64,000 bases of DNA, from positions 96,534 to 160,533 of the forward strand of contig DASRSD010000145.1 in the NCBI GenBank assembly GCA_035656635.1, in the 5' to 3' direction. Below the pieces are notes generated by a model. That model worked only from the letters and a program-made list of their open reading frames with translations. It was not told where the DNA came from and ran no database searches. Below are positions 47,146-56,665 of the stretch, piece by piece (the first letter of the stretch is position 1; the number at the start of each line of letters is the position of its first letter). The DNA is from Pirellulales bacterium (GTDB taxonomy: Bacteria > Planctomycetota > Planctomycetia > Pirellulales > JADZDJ01). Both the position numbers and the translations under genes were made by a program.

Positions 47146-50082
47146 ATGCTTAAACGCCTAATCGAAGTTGCTTTGCCGCTAATGGAAATCTCCGAGCAAT
47201 CGGCGGTGGACAATCGCGCGCGATCAGGGCATATTCGCACGTTGCATATTTGGTGGGCACGCCGACCGTTGGTCGCTTGCAGAGCAGTCTTGTTTGCATC
47301 GCTGATTCCTGACCCGGATGATCTGGAGTGCCCGGAGGAGTTTCGCAAGTTTGTGATGGAATTATTGAAAAAGGAGCAATTTCGCCCTCGCGCTGAAAGC
47401 GGTGCCAATGGCAATGGCACGAATGGCAAACCTGTCGAAGATACGCCGCGAAATCGTTGCGTGGAGTTCATCAAGCATCTGGTGCGATGGGAGAACTCAA
47501 ACAATCCAGAGTATATCGAACCTGCCCGCAAGCTAATTGCGACGGCTCATAAGTTCTTGCATCCCGGTGCAAAGAGCAATGCGCCAAAGGTTCTCGATCC
47601 CTTTGCGGGTGGCGGAGCGATTCCATTGGAGGCATTGCGGCTTGGTTGCGAAGCGCACGCCATTGACCTGAATCCCGTCGCGCACTTGATCGAACTCTGT
47701 ACGCTAGTCTATTCGCAGAAATATGGTCAGCCAAATAGCCGTCCCGTCCCAGACTACATCAAGCGGCTAATTGTACATAATCTGGAAAAGAGAAAAGCCC
47801 AAGGCAAGCATCGACCGCTCCTAGATGAATCAGAAGCGACAATCAAGATCGCCGATGGCGAGGTCATCCCAGATGTAGAAATCGCCGCCGACGATTATGA
47901 AAAGAATCCTTTGGCGGCTGACGTAAGGTATTGGGGATACTTTTTGCTACAGTTGGTAACCAACACGATTCCATCTGCGTAGAACACGGCGCAATCAAAG
48001 GAGAAACCATTAGCATTTATTTGGGCAAGAACGGTGCGGTGCCCAAATCCTTCATGTGCCGCCCTGATCCCCTGCATTAGGCAATTGTGGCTTTGTAATA
48101 AAAGTCGTCGCAAAATCGCTCTTCGGATGATTCTTGATGCGAACTCGAAGCGCTGCTCGTTTGAGATAGTGGATGACAAAGAAATTGATTTTGATCCTGA
48201 CAACGGAACCATGCAGCGAGGGCAAGCTTTGTGTCCCTTTTGCAACTCGCTGGCTTCTAGCGATTACCTCCAGGAGGAAGGGCGCGCCGGCCGACTGAAT
48301 TCTCAGTTGCTCGCCGTCGTATGCAGTGACAGTCGGCGATCAGGAAAAACTTACCGGCCCTCCACTGAAGTAGATTATCGTGTCTATCAAGAGAATTCGC
48401 AGGCGCTTTCTGAAATCCTCGCGTCTTCGCCAGACATAATCCCCAATGAGCCACTCAAAGCTTGGTCGGGCGTTTTCAATGCGCCGCTTTTTGGAATGTC
48501 TAAGTGGTGCGATCTGTTCAACGACCGACAAAAGCTCGTGCTCATCACGATGGCAAACGTGCTTCAAAGTCTTCCTGCGATTATTCGCGGATTCCACGAT
48601 AATGACTATGCGCGAGCAATTGTGACTTATTTAGCATTTGCATTTGACAAATGCACGGATTTCGCAACCACGCTGTGTCGTTGGGGAAACGACGACGAAG
48701 GAGTTACAGGCACGTTTGGACGCCAGGCGCTGCCGATGATTTGGGATTATGCCGAGGCCAATCTGTTGCAGGACAGAACAGGGGGATTTGAGTGGTCGCT
48801 GGGGTTCGTAATCGACGCTATTCAGGCGATTGCTCCAATTACGCCTTGTGTCGGAATTCCGGTCCAAGGAAGTGCGACTCAGTTGCCGTTTCAGGATGGC
48901 ACTGCCGAAGCCGTTATCACCGATCCTCCTTACTATGATGCCGTTCCATATTCAGACCTCAGCGATTTCTTCTATGTGTGGTTGAAGAGAAATGTGGGAT
49001 CACAGTACGAGCTATTTCGATCTCCCCTTACGCCGAAGGGGCAGGAAGTTGTTAGTCATCTCGGCTCAAATTATCCAGGACAACGTAAGACTGCCAAAGA
49101 CTATGAAACTGGGATGCGTCAAGCCTTCGACCAAATGGCCCGCGTCGTTGTTGATTCCGGTGTGATAGTCGTAATGTTTGCGCATAAAACAACGTCAGCA
49201 TGGGAGACTTTAATTGAGGGCCTACTTAAATCTGGGCTTGTAGTCACTGCGAGCTGGCCGATTCATACCGAGGGTCGCGGGCGACTTAGGGCACATGACT
49301 CCGCTGCGCTTGCAGGAAGTATTTCGATGGTGTGTCGAAAGAGGAATCGAACAGTTGGCGCTGGTTTGTGGGATGATGTCCGTCGTGAACTTCAGAAAGT
49401 TGCCAAGGAACGGCTCGACTTTTTCTGGTCACAGGGGATTCGGGGGGGCGACTTCTTCATTTCGGCTATCGGACCAGCTTTATCAGTATTTGGCAAATAT
49501 GATCGGGTTTCCAAGCTCTCCGGCGAGGAAGTTACCGTCGGCCAGTTTCTCGACGAAGTGCGAAGCCTCGTAACGAACTATGCCTTGGCCAAGATTCTCA
49601 AGACCACGCATACGGGCACCATCGACCCGGAAAGTCGTTTTTATGTAGTTTGGAAATGGTCGTATATCGACGCGAAAGTGCCGGCCGACGAATCGTTCAA
49701 GCTTGCGCAAGCGCTCGGGATGGATACCGAAACGATGTGGGACCGAACCGGCGTGCTGGAGAAATCGGGCGAAAACGTGCAAGCCGTGCCTGTTGCGCAA
49801 CGAATGAAGATCAAGGACCTTGGCGAGCCAAATATCGACGGCAGCCCGGCCAGCTTAATCGACGTGCTGCACCGCCTCTGCGTGTTCCGAGAAAAGAACG
49901 ATTCAGACGGCATGGGCGAGTTCCTTGGCCGTAGCGGCCAGGGCAACAATCCCTCCCTCTGGCTCGTTGCCCAAGCCATCAGCGAAATCCTCCCCGACGG
50001 CGAAAAGGAAAAACAACTGATGCAGGGCCTGCTAAACCAAAAAGAACAACTCGAACAAGCCGCTCAAGGACGGTTGTTTTAG
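47146..50082 (+). pseudogene. DUF1156 DNA methyltransferase interrupted by one in-frame TAG
   Basis: Residues 1-278 (LKRLIEVALPLMEISEQSAV, TLHIWWARRPLVACRAVLFA, KVLDPFAGGGAIPLEALRLG) and the sequence downstream (FIWARTVRCPNPSC, AVITDPPYYDAVPYSDLSDF) are in one reading frame, split only by TAG at 47980-47982. Full length would be 978 codons. Motif I (DPFAGGG, about residue 150) is before the stop; catalytic DPPY (about 593) is after it. It belongs to adenine-type methyltransferases found in anti-phage DUF499 loci. A GTG at 48034 could restart translation but lacks motif I. Sequencing error, recent mutation or readthrough are all possible. Neighbours are intact. Confidence 0.87.
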
Positions 50083-50097
50083 AAACGAACATCGCAA

Positions 50098-51018
50098 ATG
50101 CTGCTCTTCATCGACGAAAGTGGACACGATCGTAGCGGGACCCCTTGCGAGGTCTTAGCCGGAGTTGCCGTTTCGGAAGACAATCTCTGGAATATGGTTC
50201 GTGCGATTCGCTCTGCCGAGCGCGACCATTTCGGCGGCTATTTGCGAGACTTGCACAGCGAGGAAACAAAGGGCCGCAAACTACTAAAGACCAAACGATT
50301 CAGAATCGCGTCGCGCAACATTGCCATATCTGCTGAGGAATTGACTCCGTTAGCGAACTCGTTGCTTCTTAAAGGTAAGGAGGCACGAGCGAAAGGACTA
50401 GACAAGTGCGGAGAGACATACCCGGAGATGGTGGCATACAGCCGACAAATCCTCAACTTTGTTCATGCCGTACTTGATATTGCAGCCAGTTTCAGCGTGC
50501 AAGTATTTGCATCGGTGACTGATCCGAATTCACCGCGCCCGACTGCCGGTCAGTTAAGAAAGGATTACGTGTACCTTTTCGAGAGGTACTTCTATTTTTT
50601 GGAAACGCTGCCGCCCCGTGAACGCGGATTGATCGTTTTCGATGAACTCGACAAGTCCAAATCGCACATTCTTGTTCAGCAAATGGCAGCCTATTTCCTG
50701 GGACACGAAACAGGACGCTACAGAAGCTCTCGAATTGTCCCTGAACCGTTCTTCGTGCATTCTGATCTGACCACCGGCATTCTTCTCGCCGATTTGACTG
50801 CTTACATTATCGGTTGGGCCTGGCGACTTAACCGAATGACACAACTTCGGCGTGACGAGCTTTCGCCTTATGCGACTAAATTACACGACATGCAATTTCA
50901 CGGAGAGAAGCCGAAACCAGATGGGAGCGGTGTCTGGCCATTGCACGGAATCGTCTACATTGACGATCTTCGAGGCAGATATGACCGACTTGAAGAACAA
51001 GCTCCCGAAGAGACATAA
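50098..51018 (+). CDS. DUF3800 protein
   Basis: The 306-residue product starts MLLFIDESGHDRSG, the FxDESG signature of DUF3800, an RNase-H-like fold with conserved Asp residues. GLIVFDELDKSKSHIL and HSDLTTGILLADLTAYII provide further acidic positions, including the conserved D in the C-terminal ADL motif. Such proteins are common in defence loci and are predicted nucleases. It starts 15 bases after the methyltransferase stop. Whether it acts with the methyltransferase is inferred. Confidence 0.87.
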   Translation: MLLFIDESGHDRSGTPCEVLAGVAVSEDNLWNMVRAIRSAERDHFGGYLRDLHSEETKGRKLLKTKRFRIASRNIAISAEELTPLANSLLLKGKEARAKGLDKCGETYPEMVAYSRQILNFVHAVLDIAASFSVQVFASVTDPNSPRPTAGQLRKDYVYLFERYFYFLETLPPRERGLIVFDELDKSKSHILVQQMAAYFLGHETGRYRSSRIVPEPFFVHSDLTTGILLADLTAYIIGWAWRLNRMTQLRRDELSPYATKLHDMQFHGEKPKPDGSGVWPLHGIVYIDDLRGRYDRLEEQAPEET

Positions 51019-51116
51019 GCGCAAAAAGAAAGGCAATGACCACCTCTTGCGAGACGACCAAAGCCTCCACTCAAAGTATCGGCTTAAATTGCGTAAAAGT
51101 CAAGTGAGAAACGACC

Positions 51117-51578
51117 ATGACGGATGTGCTAACTTATTGGCGAGACTACGTTTGGAACGTGAAAGAAGGCCGAGTACATGGCTGGTACTCGAATTCCCGA
51201 CTATTCGGCACTCTTGAGCCGGGAGATCGCTTGTGGATGGTGACCTCCGGGAAGAACGTGCGAGTTGAAGTTGAGCAGGCAGGCTTTCTTGTAGCAATTT
51301 GGATCGTTAAGGAAGTAATGGAAAATGCCGGTGAGGATCAGGAATATCCGAGCGAGGAGTATCGCTACCGAATAGTCGCCGAGGACGAGGAGTCGATCAC
51401 TTTCTCTGATCCGGTAGCCGTCGATCATATTCTTCGTCCACAGGGTCGAGATAATGCTGTGTCGATTGGGCGATTTTTGCAAGGACCAAGAAAACTCAGG
51501 GAAAACACGCTACGGCTCTTGCGAGCAGCCGCAGGACCCGATTTAGCCCTTCGCTGGCTGACAGGGAGCAAAGCATGA
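51117..51578 (+). CDS. PUA/EVE-like small protein of the DUF499 locus
   Basis: The 153-residue product has LTYWRDYVWNVKEG, LEPGDRLWMVTSGKN, GFLVAIWIVKEVMENAGEDQ and VDHILRPQGRDNAVSIGRFL. The pattern of a Trp after the first strand and a PGDRLWM turn is that of PUA/EVE-like folds, which often read modified bases. Similar proteins are found next to DUF499 genes. ATG 51117 is 98 bp after the DUF3800 gene. Its stop overlaps the next start as ATGA. A role as a reader of methylated DNA is a plausible inference. Confidence 0.6.
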   Translation: MTDVLTYWRDYVWNVKEGRVHGWYSNSRLFGTLEPGDRLWMVTSGKNVRVEVEQAGFLVAIWIVKEVMENAGEDQEYPSEEYRYRIVAEDEESITFSDPVAVDHILRPQGRDNAVSIGRFLQGPRKLRENTLRLLRAAAGPDLALRWLTGSKA

Positions 51579-54349
51579 CCGGACTCAAGCCGTGGCGGCA
51601 GGTCGCCGTTCCGCATAAAGACATCCGCGATGGCAAGTTTGACTCTTCGGTATTCGCCGCTGATCTAGGCGAAGTGTTAGCGGGACGGGGCGCGCTCGAT
51701 TATCAGGACGCCAGCACATTCTTCGCCAAGACGTACATGACAGATGGCTTGTCGAAGCTGGTGATCGACGTGATCGGTCGATTGGCCGGCACCGGAAAGA
51801 CTGAACCGGTTATCCAATTGCAGACGGCATTCGGCGGCGGCAAGACACACACGCTTTTGACTCTGTATCACTTGCTGAGAAAGTCAAGTGAAGTGGGAAA
51901 ACTCCCACAAGTGCAAAAGCTTGTTCACGCTGCCGGCCTAAAGCAAATTCCGGCGGCGAGTGTTGCGTGTCTGGTCGGCACGGCACTCAATCCGACAAGC
52001 AGCCGAACGTTTTGGGGTGAAATGGCATGGCAACTTGGCGGCGACCGACTCTACAAATTGGTCGCCAAGAGCGACGAACAGAAGATTTCTCCCGGCACTG
52101 ACTTGCTCGGTCAGTTGCTAGCCGAGGCCGGCCCATGCCTGATTCTTCTGGATGAGATTCTAATTTATCTCATCAAGGCTGGCGGCATCCGGACAGTCGA
52201 TAGCACGTTGCGCGGCAACACGCTTTCGTTCCTGCAAGAGCTTTCCATCGCCGTGGCCAATTGCCCGCACGCGGTAATGATTGCCACACTGACCAGTCAG
52301 ATTGGCGAGTACATGGATGAGAACGCGGAGGCAGCATACGCATCGCTTGAAAAAGTATTAGGAAGAATTGAGAAAGTGCGTCAGACGGTTGAAGGAACGG
52401 AAATCTACGAAGTAATTCGCCGGCGCCTGTTCGAGAATTTGGGTGACCCAGCGCATCACAAAGCAGCCGCACAGGCTTTTTGGGAAATGTATCGCGGACT
52501 TGGAGAGGATGTGCCCGGTGGCTGCCGGGAATCAAACTACAGATTGGAAATTGAGCGAGCATATCCGTTTCACCCTGAATTGATTACAGGGCTTTACGAG
52601 CGATGGGGAAGCATCCCTGAATTCCAGCGCACTCGTGGCGTCTTACGGCTGTTGGCTGACGTAATCTCCGATCTCTACCAGGCCAAAGATAATGAGTTAT
52701 TGATTGCTAGTGGTTCAATTAACCTCGGTGCGTCGGCGGTGCGGAGCGAGCTGGTCAAGCACACTGGATCGGGCAATGTGTTCCACTCCGTCATCGAAAG
52801 CGATATATCCGGGAGCCACGCCAAAGCATCGGAAATCGACCGGCAGTTGGGAAGTGAATACGCCAAGGAAAATGTCTCTGAGAAGCTGGCGCGGGCAATC
52901 TTCATGTACTCGTTCAGCGGCGGCCAACAACGGGGAGCCACTTTGCCACAGTTGCGCGTGGCGGTTCTGAATCCTGAGATGGCACCTCCGTTTGTGTCCG
53001 ACGCGCTCGATCGAATGACGAAGCGATTGTGGTATCTGTATCAAGACAACGGCCTGTACCGCTTCGACGCCCGACCGAATCTCAATCGTATTCTTGTGGA
53101 CCGTGAGGAGATGATTCGCTCAGAGCCGGATAAGGTGCGCGAGTTTGCCAAAACGAAGCTGAACGAATTGATCGGTGAAGCCGTGTTTCGGGTATATCGT
53201 TATCCTGAGCCGGGCGACGATAGCTTTGTAGGGGATGAGCCAAGATTGAGTTTGGTTGTTTTGGACCTCGAATACGGAGCAAACGAAGACGGCCTGCCAA
53301 AGGAAACTGAGGACCTCGTTGGACGAATCTTAAAGCAGCATGGCAAGGGATTCCGCAAATATGCCAATATGTTGGTCTTCCTTGCACCAGATCAGAAGCG
53401 AGCATCCGAAGTTACCGATGCTGCGCGTAGATTGCTTGCGCTGCGGAGCATCGAGGATCACAAGAGCACGAAGGCCCAATTGACTGATGAGCAATTAAAA
53501 GACTTGTCAGCGAGATTGAAGGAAGCTGAAGTGCGATTGCCAGCCGCACTTTCAGCAGTGTATCGCCATATCTTAGTTCCGACCGAGAAAAAGGCGATCC
53601 GCGCAATCGAGATGGGCATCGCCGTAAGCAAGGCGACGCTGAGTCAGAAGGTCCTCGACAAACTTAAAGATGAGCAGCAAATCCTCGAAAAGCTCGATCC
53701 TGCAATTCTAATCGGATCGCGTTTCGGGTTGTGGCCGGAAGAGAACAAAACCGTCAACGTCCGAGTGCTGTCCGATTTCTTCACGCAGTTGACGCACTTG
53801 CCGAGGCTACTTAACAGCGGAGTTTTGCCAGACTGCATTGCCAGAGGTGTTCAACGGGGTCTGTTCGCTTACGCACTCGGTGACGGCGAGAAACTGCAAT
53901 TCGACACAATCCTCTTCGCCGATAGGCAGGCGACAGCAAATCAATGCGAAGTCACAGAATCGGCGTGGCTGCTAAGGCCAGAGCTTGCTAAGTCGCTATT
54001 GCCGGAGCCGGAACCGCTCAAACTTGAGGCAGGCGCGCAGGGTGATAGCACATTGCCAAAACCTGGATTGCCATCGGACGAGTTTATACATTCGGGCGCA
54101 GGGGTGAAGATTGTCCACGGTGAGCGTCGCGTTAGCCGTGTGCGAATTGCTCTGACACTGCCTTGGGAGAACTGGAACGACATTTACAACGAAGTCATCG
54201 ACCCGTTGGCAAAGGAAGGTGCAGACGTTCGTTGCGATGTGGTCATCGTCGCCAAAGGCGACGCAGCAATCCGAGAGAACACCGTCGAATTGGGAATTAA
54301 GGAGTCACTAAGCCAACGGGGACTTCAAGCGGATATTCAGATGGGGTAG
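51575..54349 (+). CDS. DUF499 AAA-type ATPase (anti-phage associated)
   Basis: The 924-residue product has the DUF499 N-terminal region with Walker A FGGGKTHT (residues 86-93), a Walker B-like CLILLDEILIYLIKAG near 195, EYMDENAEAAYASLEK and a long helical C-terminus. It resembles the large P-loop ATPases of BREX-like systems (BrxC/PglY). With the DUF1156 methyltransferase and SNF2 helicase it makes a known anti-phage gene set. ATG 51575 overlaps the previous stop by four bases. It is the last gene of the operon; the next gene starts 179 bp downstream. Confidence 0.9.
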   Translation: MTGLKPWRQVAVPHKDIRDGKFDSSVFAADLGEVLAGRGALDYQDASTFFAKTYMTDGLSKLVIDVIGRLAGTGKTEPVIQLQTAFGGGKTHTLLTLYHLLRKSSEVGKLPQVQKLVHAAGLKQIPAASVACLVGTALNPTSSRTFWGEMAWQLGGDRLYKLVAKSDEQKISPGTDLLGQLLAEAGPCLILLDEILIYLIKAGGIRTVDSTLRGNTLSFLQELSIAVANCPHAVMIATLTSQIGEYMDENAEAAYASLEKVLGRIEKVRQTVEGTEIYEVIRRRLFENLGDPAHHKAAAQAFWEMYRGLGEDVPGGCRESNYRLEIERAYPFHPELITGLYERWGSIPEFQRTRGVLRLLADVISDLYQAKDNELLIASGSINLGASAVRSELVKHTGSGNVFHSVIESDISGSHAKASEIDRQLGSEYAKENVSEKLARAIFMYSFSGGQQRGATLPQLRVAVLNPEMAPPFVSDALDRMTKRLWYLYQDNGLYRFDARPNLNRILVDREEMIRSEPDKVREFAKTKLNELIGEAVFRVYRYPEPGDDSFVGDEPRLSLVVLDLEYGANEDGLPKETEDLVGRILKQHGKGFRKYANMLVFLAPDQKRASEVTDAARRLLALRSIEDHKSTKAQLTDEQLKDLSARLKEAEVRLPAALSAVYRHILVPTEKKAIRAIEMGIAVSKATLSQKVLDKLKDEQQILEKLDPAILIGSRFGLWPEENKTVNVRVLSDFFTQLTHLPRLLNSGVLPDCIARGVQRGLFAYALGDGEKLQFDTILFADRQATANQCEVTESAWLLRPELAKSLLPEPEPLKLEAGAQGDSTLPKPGLPSDEFIHSGAGVKIVHGERRVSRVRIALTLPWENWNDIYNEVIDPLAKEGADVRCDVVIVAKGDAAIRENTVELGIKESLSQRGLQADIQMG

Positions 54350-54528
54350 CGGGGCCAGATTGCTATTTGCGCATGGTCCAAAATCTGACCGCAGACTTTG
54401 CGCAATCGCTGTGAGTTCTGCCTAGCGAAGCGTGGCTAAGTACCGATAAACTCCCTTCGGTATCTGTAATCCCGGTCGGCATCGTGGTAAGATGGCGATT
54501 TTTGGAAACCGGGACAAGGCTGATTCCG

Positions 54529-55611
54529 ATGGGCAGGAAATCGCTTGAAATCATTGGAATCGACCTTTTTGCTGGAGCCGGAGGAATGAGTCTCGGCGCT
54601 CGACTGGCTGGTGTTAAGGTCGCTCTGGCTGTTGAGTTGGATCAGTACGCTGCGCAAACATATTCGGCTAATCACAAATGCACAAAAGTAGTGAATTGCG
54701 ATATTCGGAAATTGACCGCACCCACAATCAGAGAGTTTCTCGACGCAAAATCGCAGACGGTTGTTTTTGGAGGTCCGCCCTGCCAAGGTTTTTCATACTC
54801 AAACCAACGGACGCGCTCGCCGGACAATCCTGAGAATTGGTTGTTTCTCGAATTCCTGCGCGTGGTTCGAGTGGTGAAGCCAGACTGGGTAGTGTTCGAG
54901 AATGTAAAGGGAATCGTTGATACCGCGAACGGTGTTTTTCTGGAGCAGGTCGTCGATCAGCTTGAGTGTCTTGGATACACAAATCAACTCGGTTTATTGA
55001 ACGCGATGCACTTTGGGGTTCCTCAGAATCGTGCTCGTTTCTTCCTCGTTGGATCGCGTCACGGCGTGAAGTTCAAAATGCCCACTCTCAGCCACAACAA
55101 ACCATTAACCGTTCGGGACGCGATTGATGATCTGCCACGCCTAGAAAACGGCGCAACTATTTCCCGGCAGCCGTATCGTCGCTCTCCTTCTTCGCAGTAC
55201 GCTAAGCAACTGCGTCAGCGTCTAAAAACGTCCTCTAATCACCTTGTCAGCAATAATGCGCCGGTGGTCATCAAGCGGTATGAGCATATTCCGCCAGGCG
55301 GCAACTGGGAATCCATCCCCGCTCGCCTGATGCGCAATTATAGGGACCGATCGCGGTGCCACACCGGCATCTACTATCGCTTGAAGCCCGACGAACCATC
55401 TGTAGTCATTGGTAATTACCGAAAAAACATGTTAATTCATCCTGCTCAACACCGTGGACTCTCGGTTCGTGAAGCGGCTCGCATACAATCGTTCCCAGAC
55501 AGCTATGAGTTCCACGGATCAATTGGGTTTCAACAGCAACAGGTTGGTAATGCGGTTCCTCCATTGTTGGCTCGTGCTGTATTTTCCTCACTACTAGCCC
55601 ACGAGCGCTGA
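54529..55611 (+). CDS. dcm: C5-cytosine DNA methyltransferase
   Basis: The 360-residue product has the classic order: motif I IIGIDLFAGAGGMSLGARLA, motif IV GGPPCQGFSYSNQ with the catalytic Cys, motif VI VVFENVKGIV, motif VIII FGVPQNRARFFLVG, a short target-recognition region, and motifs IX/X (LSVREAARIQSFPDSYEFHG, QQQVGNAVPPLLA). ATG 54529 is chosen; an in-frame GTG at 54484 adds 15 residues. The methylated sequence cannot be read from the protein. It is the first gene of a tight five-gene cassette that ends with vsr. In most RM loci dcm and vsr are adjacent; here three genes lie between them. Confidence 0.94.
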   Translation: MGRKSLEIIGIDLFAGAGGMSLGARLAGVKVALAVELDQYAAQTYSANHKCTKVVNCDIRKLTAPTIREFLDAKSQTVVFGGPPCQGFSYSNQRTRSPDNPENWLFLEFLRVVRVVKPDWVVFENVKGIVDTANGVFLEQVVDQLECLGYTNQLGLLNAMHFGVPQNRARFFLVGSRHGVKFKMPTLSHNKPLTVRDAIDDLPRLENGATISRQPYRRSPSSQYAKQLRQRLKTSSNHLVSNNAPVVIKRYEHIPPGGNWESIPARLMRNYRDRSRCHTGIYYRLKPDEPSVVIGNYRKNMLIHPAQHRGLSVREAARIQSFPDSYEFHGSIGFQQQQVGNAVPPLLARAVFSSLLAHER

Positions 55612-55626
55612 CCACATTGTTCCAAA

Positions 55627-56658
55627 ATGAGTTACCTCACGCAGAACACGCCGATACTTGTTCAATGGCTCTCATCGCAGCCAGAAAGCGCGTTCCCATC
55701 CGGTGGTCTGCCATATCGAGATAGGTTGGCTAACGTATTCAACTATCTAAAAGAATATGTCTACCAACATGTAGAGAGCGGCGCACTTCTGAATGACTCC
55801 GGCTACCTGACGGATCATGGCGAGAATCATATCCGAACCGTGATTGCGCGCGCGGCCGATCTCGTTAGCTCCGATGGCAACACTAGCATGAGTGCATACG
55901 AAGTGTATCTCCTGCTTCAAGCTGCACATTTTCACGATGTCGGGAATATCTATGGACGATCGGGACACGAAACGAAGCTTGCTGAGGTAATCGGGGCGCT
56001 TGGTCCACTCGTGGGCGAGGACGTACCTGAACGTCGTGCAATTCAGCAGATTGCTAGTGCTCACGGAGGAAGGATAGACGGGTCCAAAGACACAATCGGT
56101 AAACTGCCACAGGTCGAGCCGGTTCTTGGCAAACAGGTACATTTCCAGGCTGTTGCTGCAACCCTTCGGCTTGCTGACGAGTTAGCTGACGATTCGACAC
56201 GCGCTGCGAGATTCATGCTCTCTCAAAATCAAATAAATTCAACAAGCGAAGTCTTTCATAAATATGCCCTCGCATTGCACTCGGTGATCGTGAAGCCAGC
56301 ACAGCACAACATTCAGTTGCACTTCCAATTTACCGTAAACGATGCAACCAGTGATTTCGGTAAGGCTGACTCTCGTGTCTACTTGCTGGATGAAATCTTT
56401 GTGCGCACTTTGAAAATGCACTGCGAACGAATGTACTGCATGAGGTTTATGCGCGACATCGCGCGAATTGATTCAATTGACGTGCAAATCAAAGTCTACC
56501 AAGACAACAATTGCCTCTCTCCGATGATTGATCCGATCGCGTATCGACTTGCAGAGTCCGGTTATCCAGACTTCACGACCTCGACGATAGCAGACTTCTG
56601 CCCGGAAGTGAAAATGACAGGACAATCACTCTGTGATCGCTTGCTCCATCCGGCTTGA
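55627..56658 (+). CDS. HD-domain protein (HD-CE-like)
   Basis: The 343-residue product has the metal-binding HD set: H64/H68 in LTDHGENHIRTVI, H103-D104 in AAHFHDVGNIYG, H114 in SGHE, H146 in ASAHGG, and D184 in LRLADELADD. Such domains hydrolyse nucleotides or phosphoesters. The C-terminal third is beta-rich with no motif I know. It starts 15 bases after dcm and ends seven bases before the ORC-like gene. It is probably the HD-CE type seen in other NTP-dependent conflict systems, but I cannot confirm this. Confidence 0.72.
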   Translation: MSYLTQNTPILVQWLSSQPESAFPSGGLPYRDRLANVFNYLKEYVYQHVESGALLNDSGYLTDHGENHIRTVIARAADLVSSDGNTSMSAYEVYLLLQAAHFHDVGNIYGRSGHETKLAEVIGALGPLVGEDVPERRAIQQIASAHGGRIDGSKDTIGKLPQVEPVLGKQVHFQAVAATLRLADELADDSTRAARFMLSQNQINSTSEVFHKYALALHSVIVKPAQHNIQLHFQFTVNDATSDFGKADSRVYLLDEIFVRTLKMHCERMYCMRFMRDIARIDSIDVQIKVYQDNNCLSPMIDPIAYRLAESGYPDFTTSTIADFCPEVKMTGQSLCDRLLHPA

Positions 56659-56665
56659 GGTGCCT

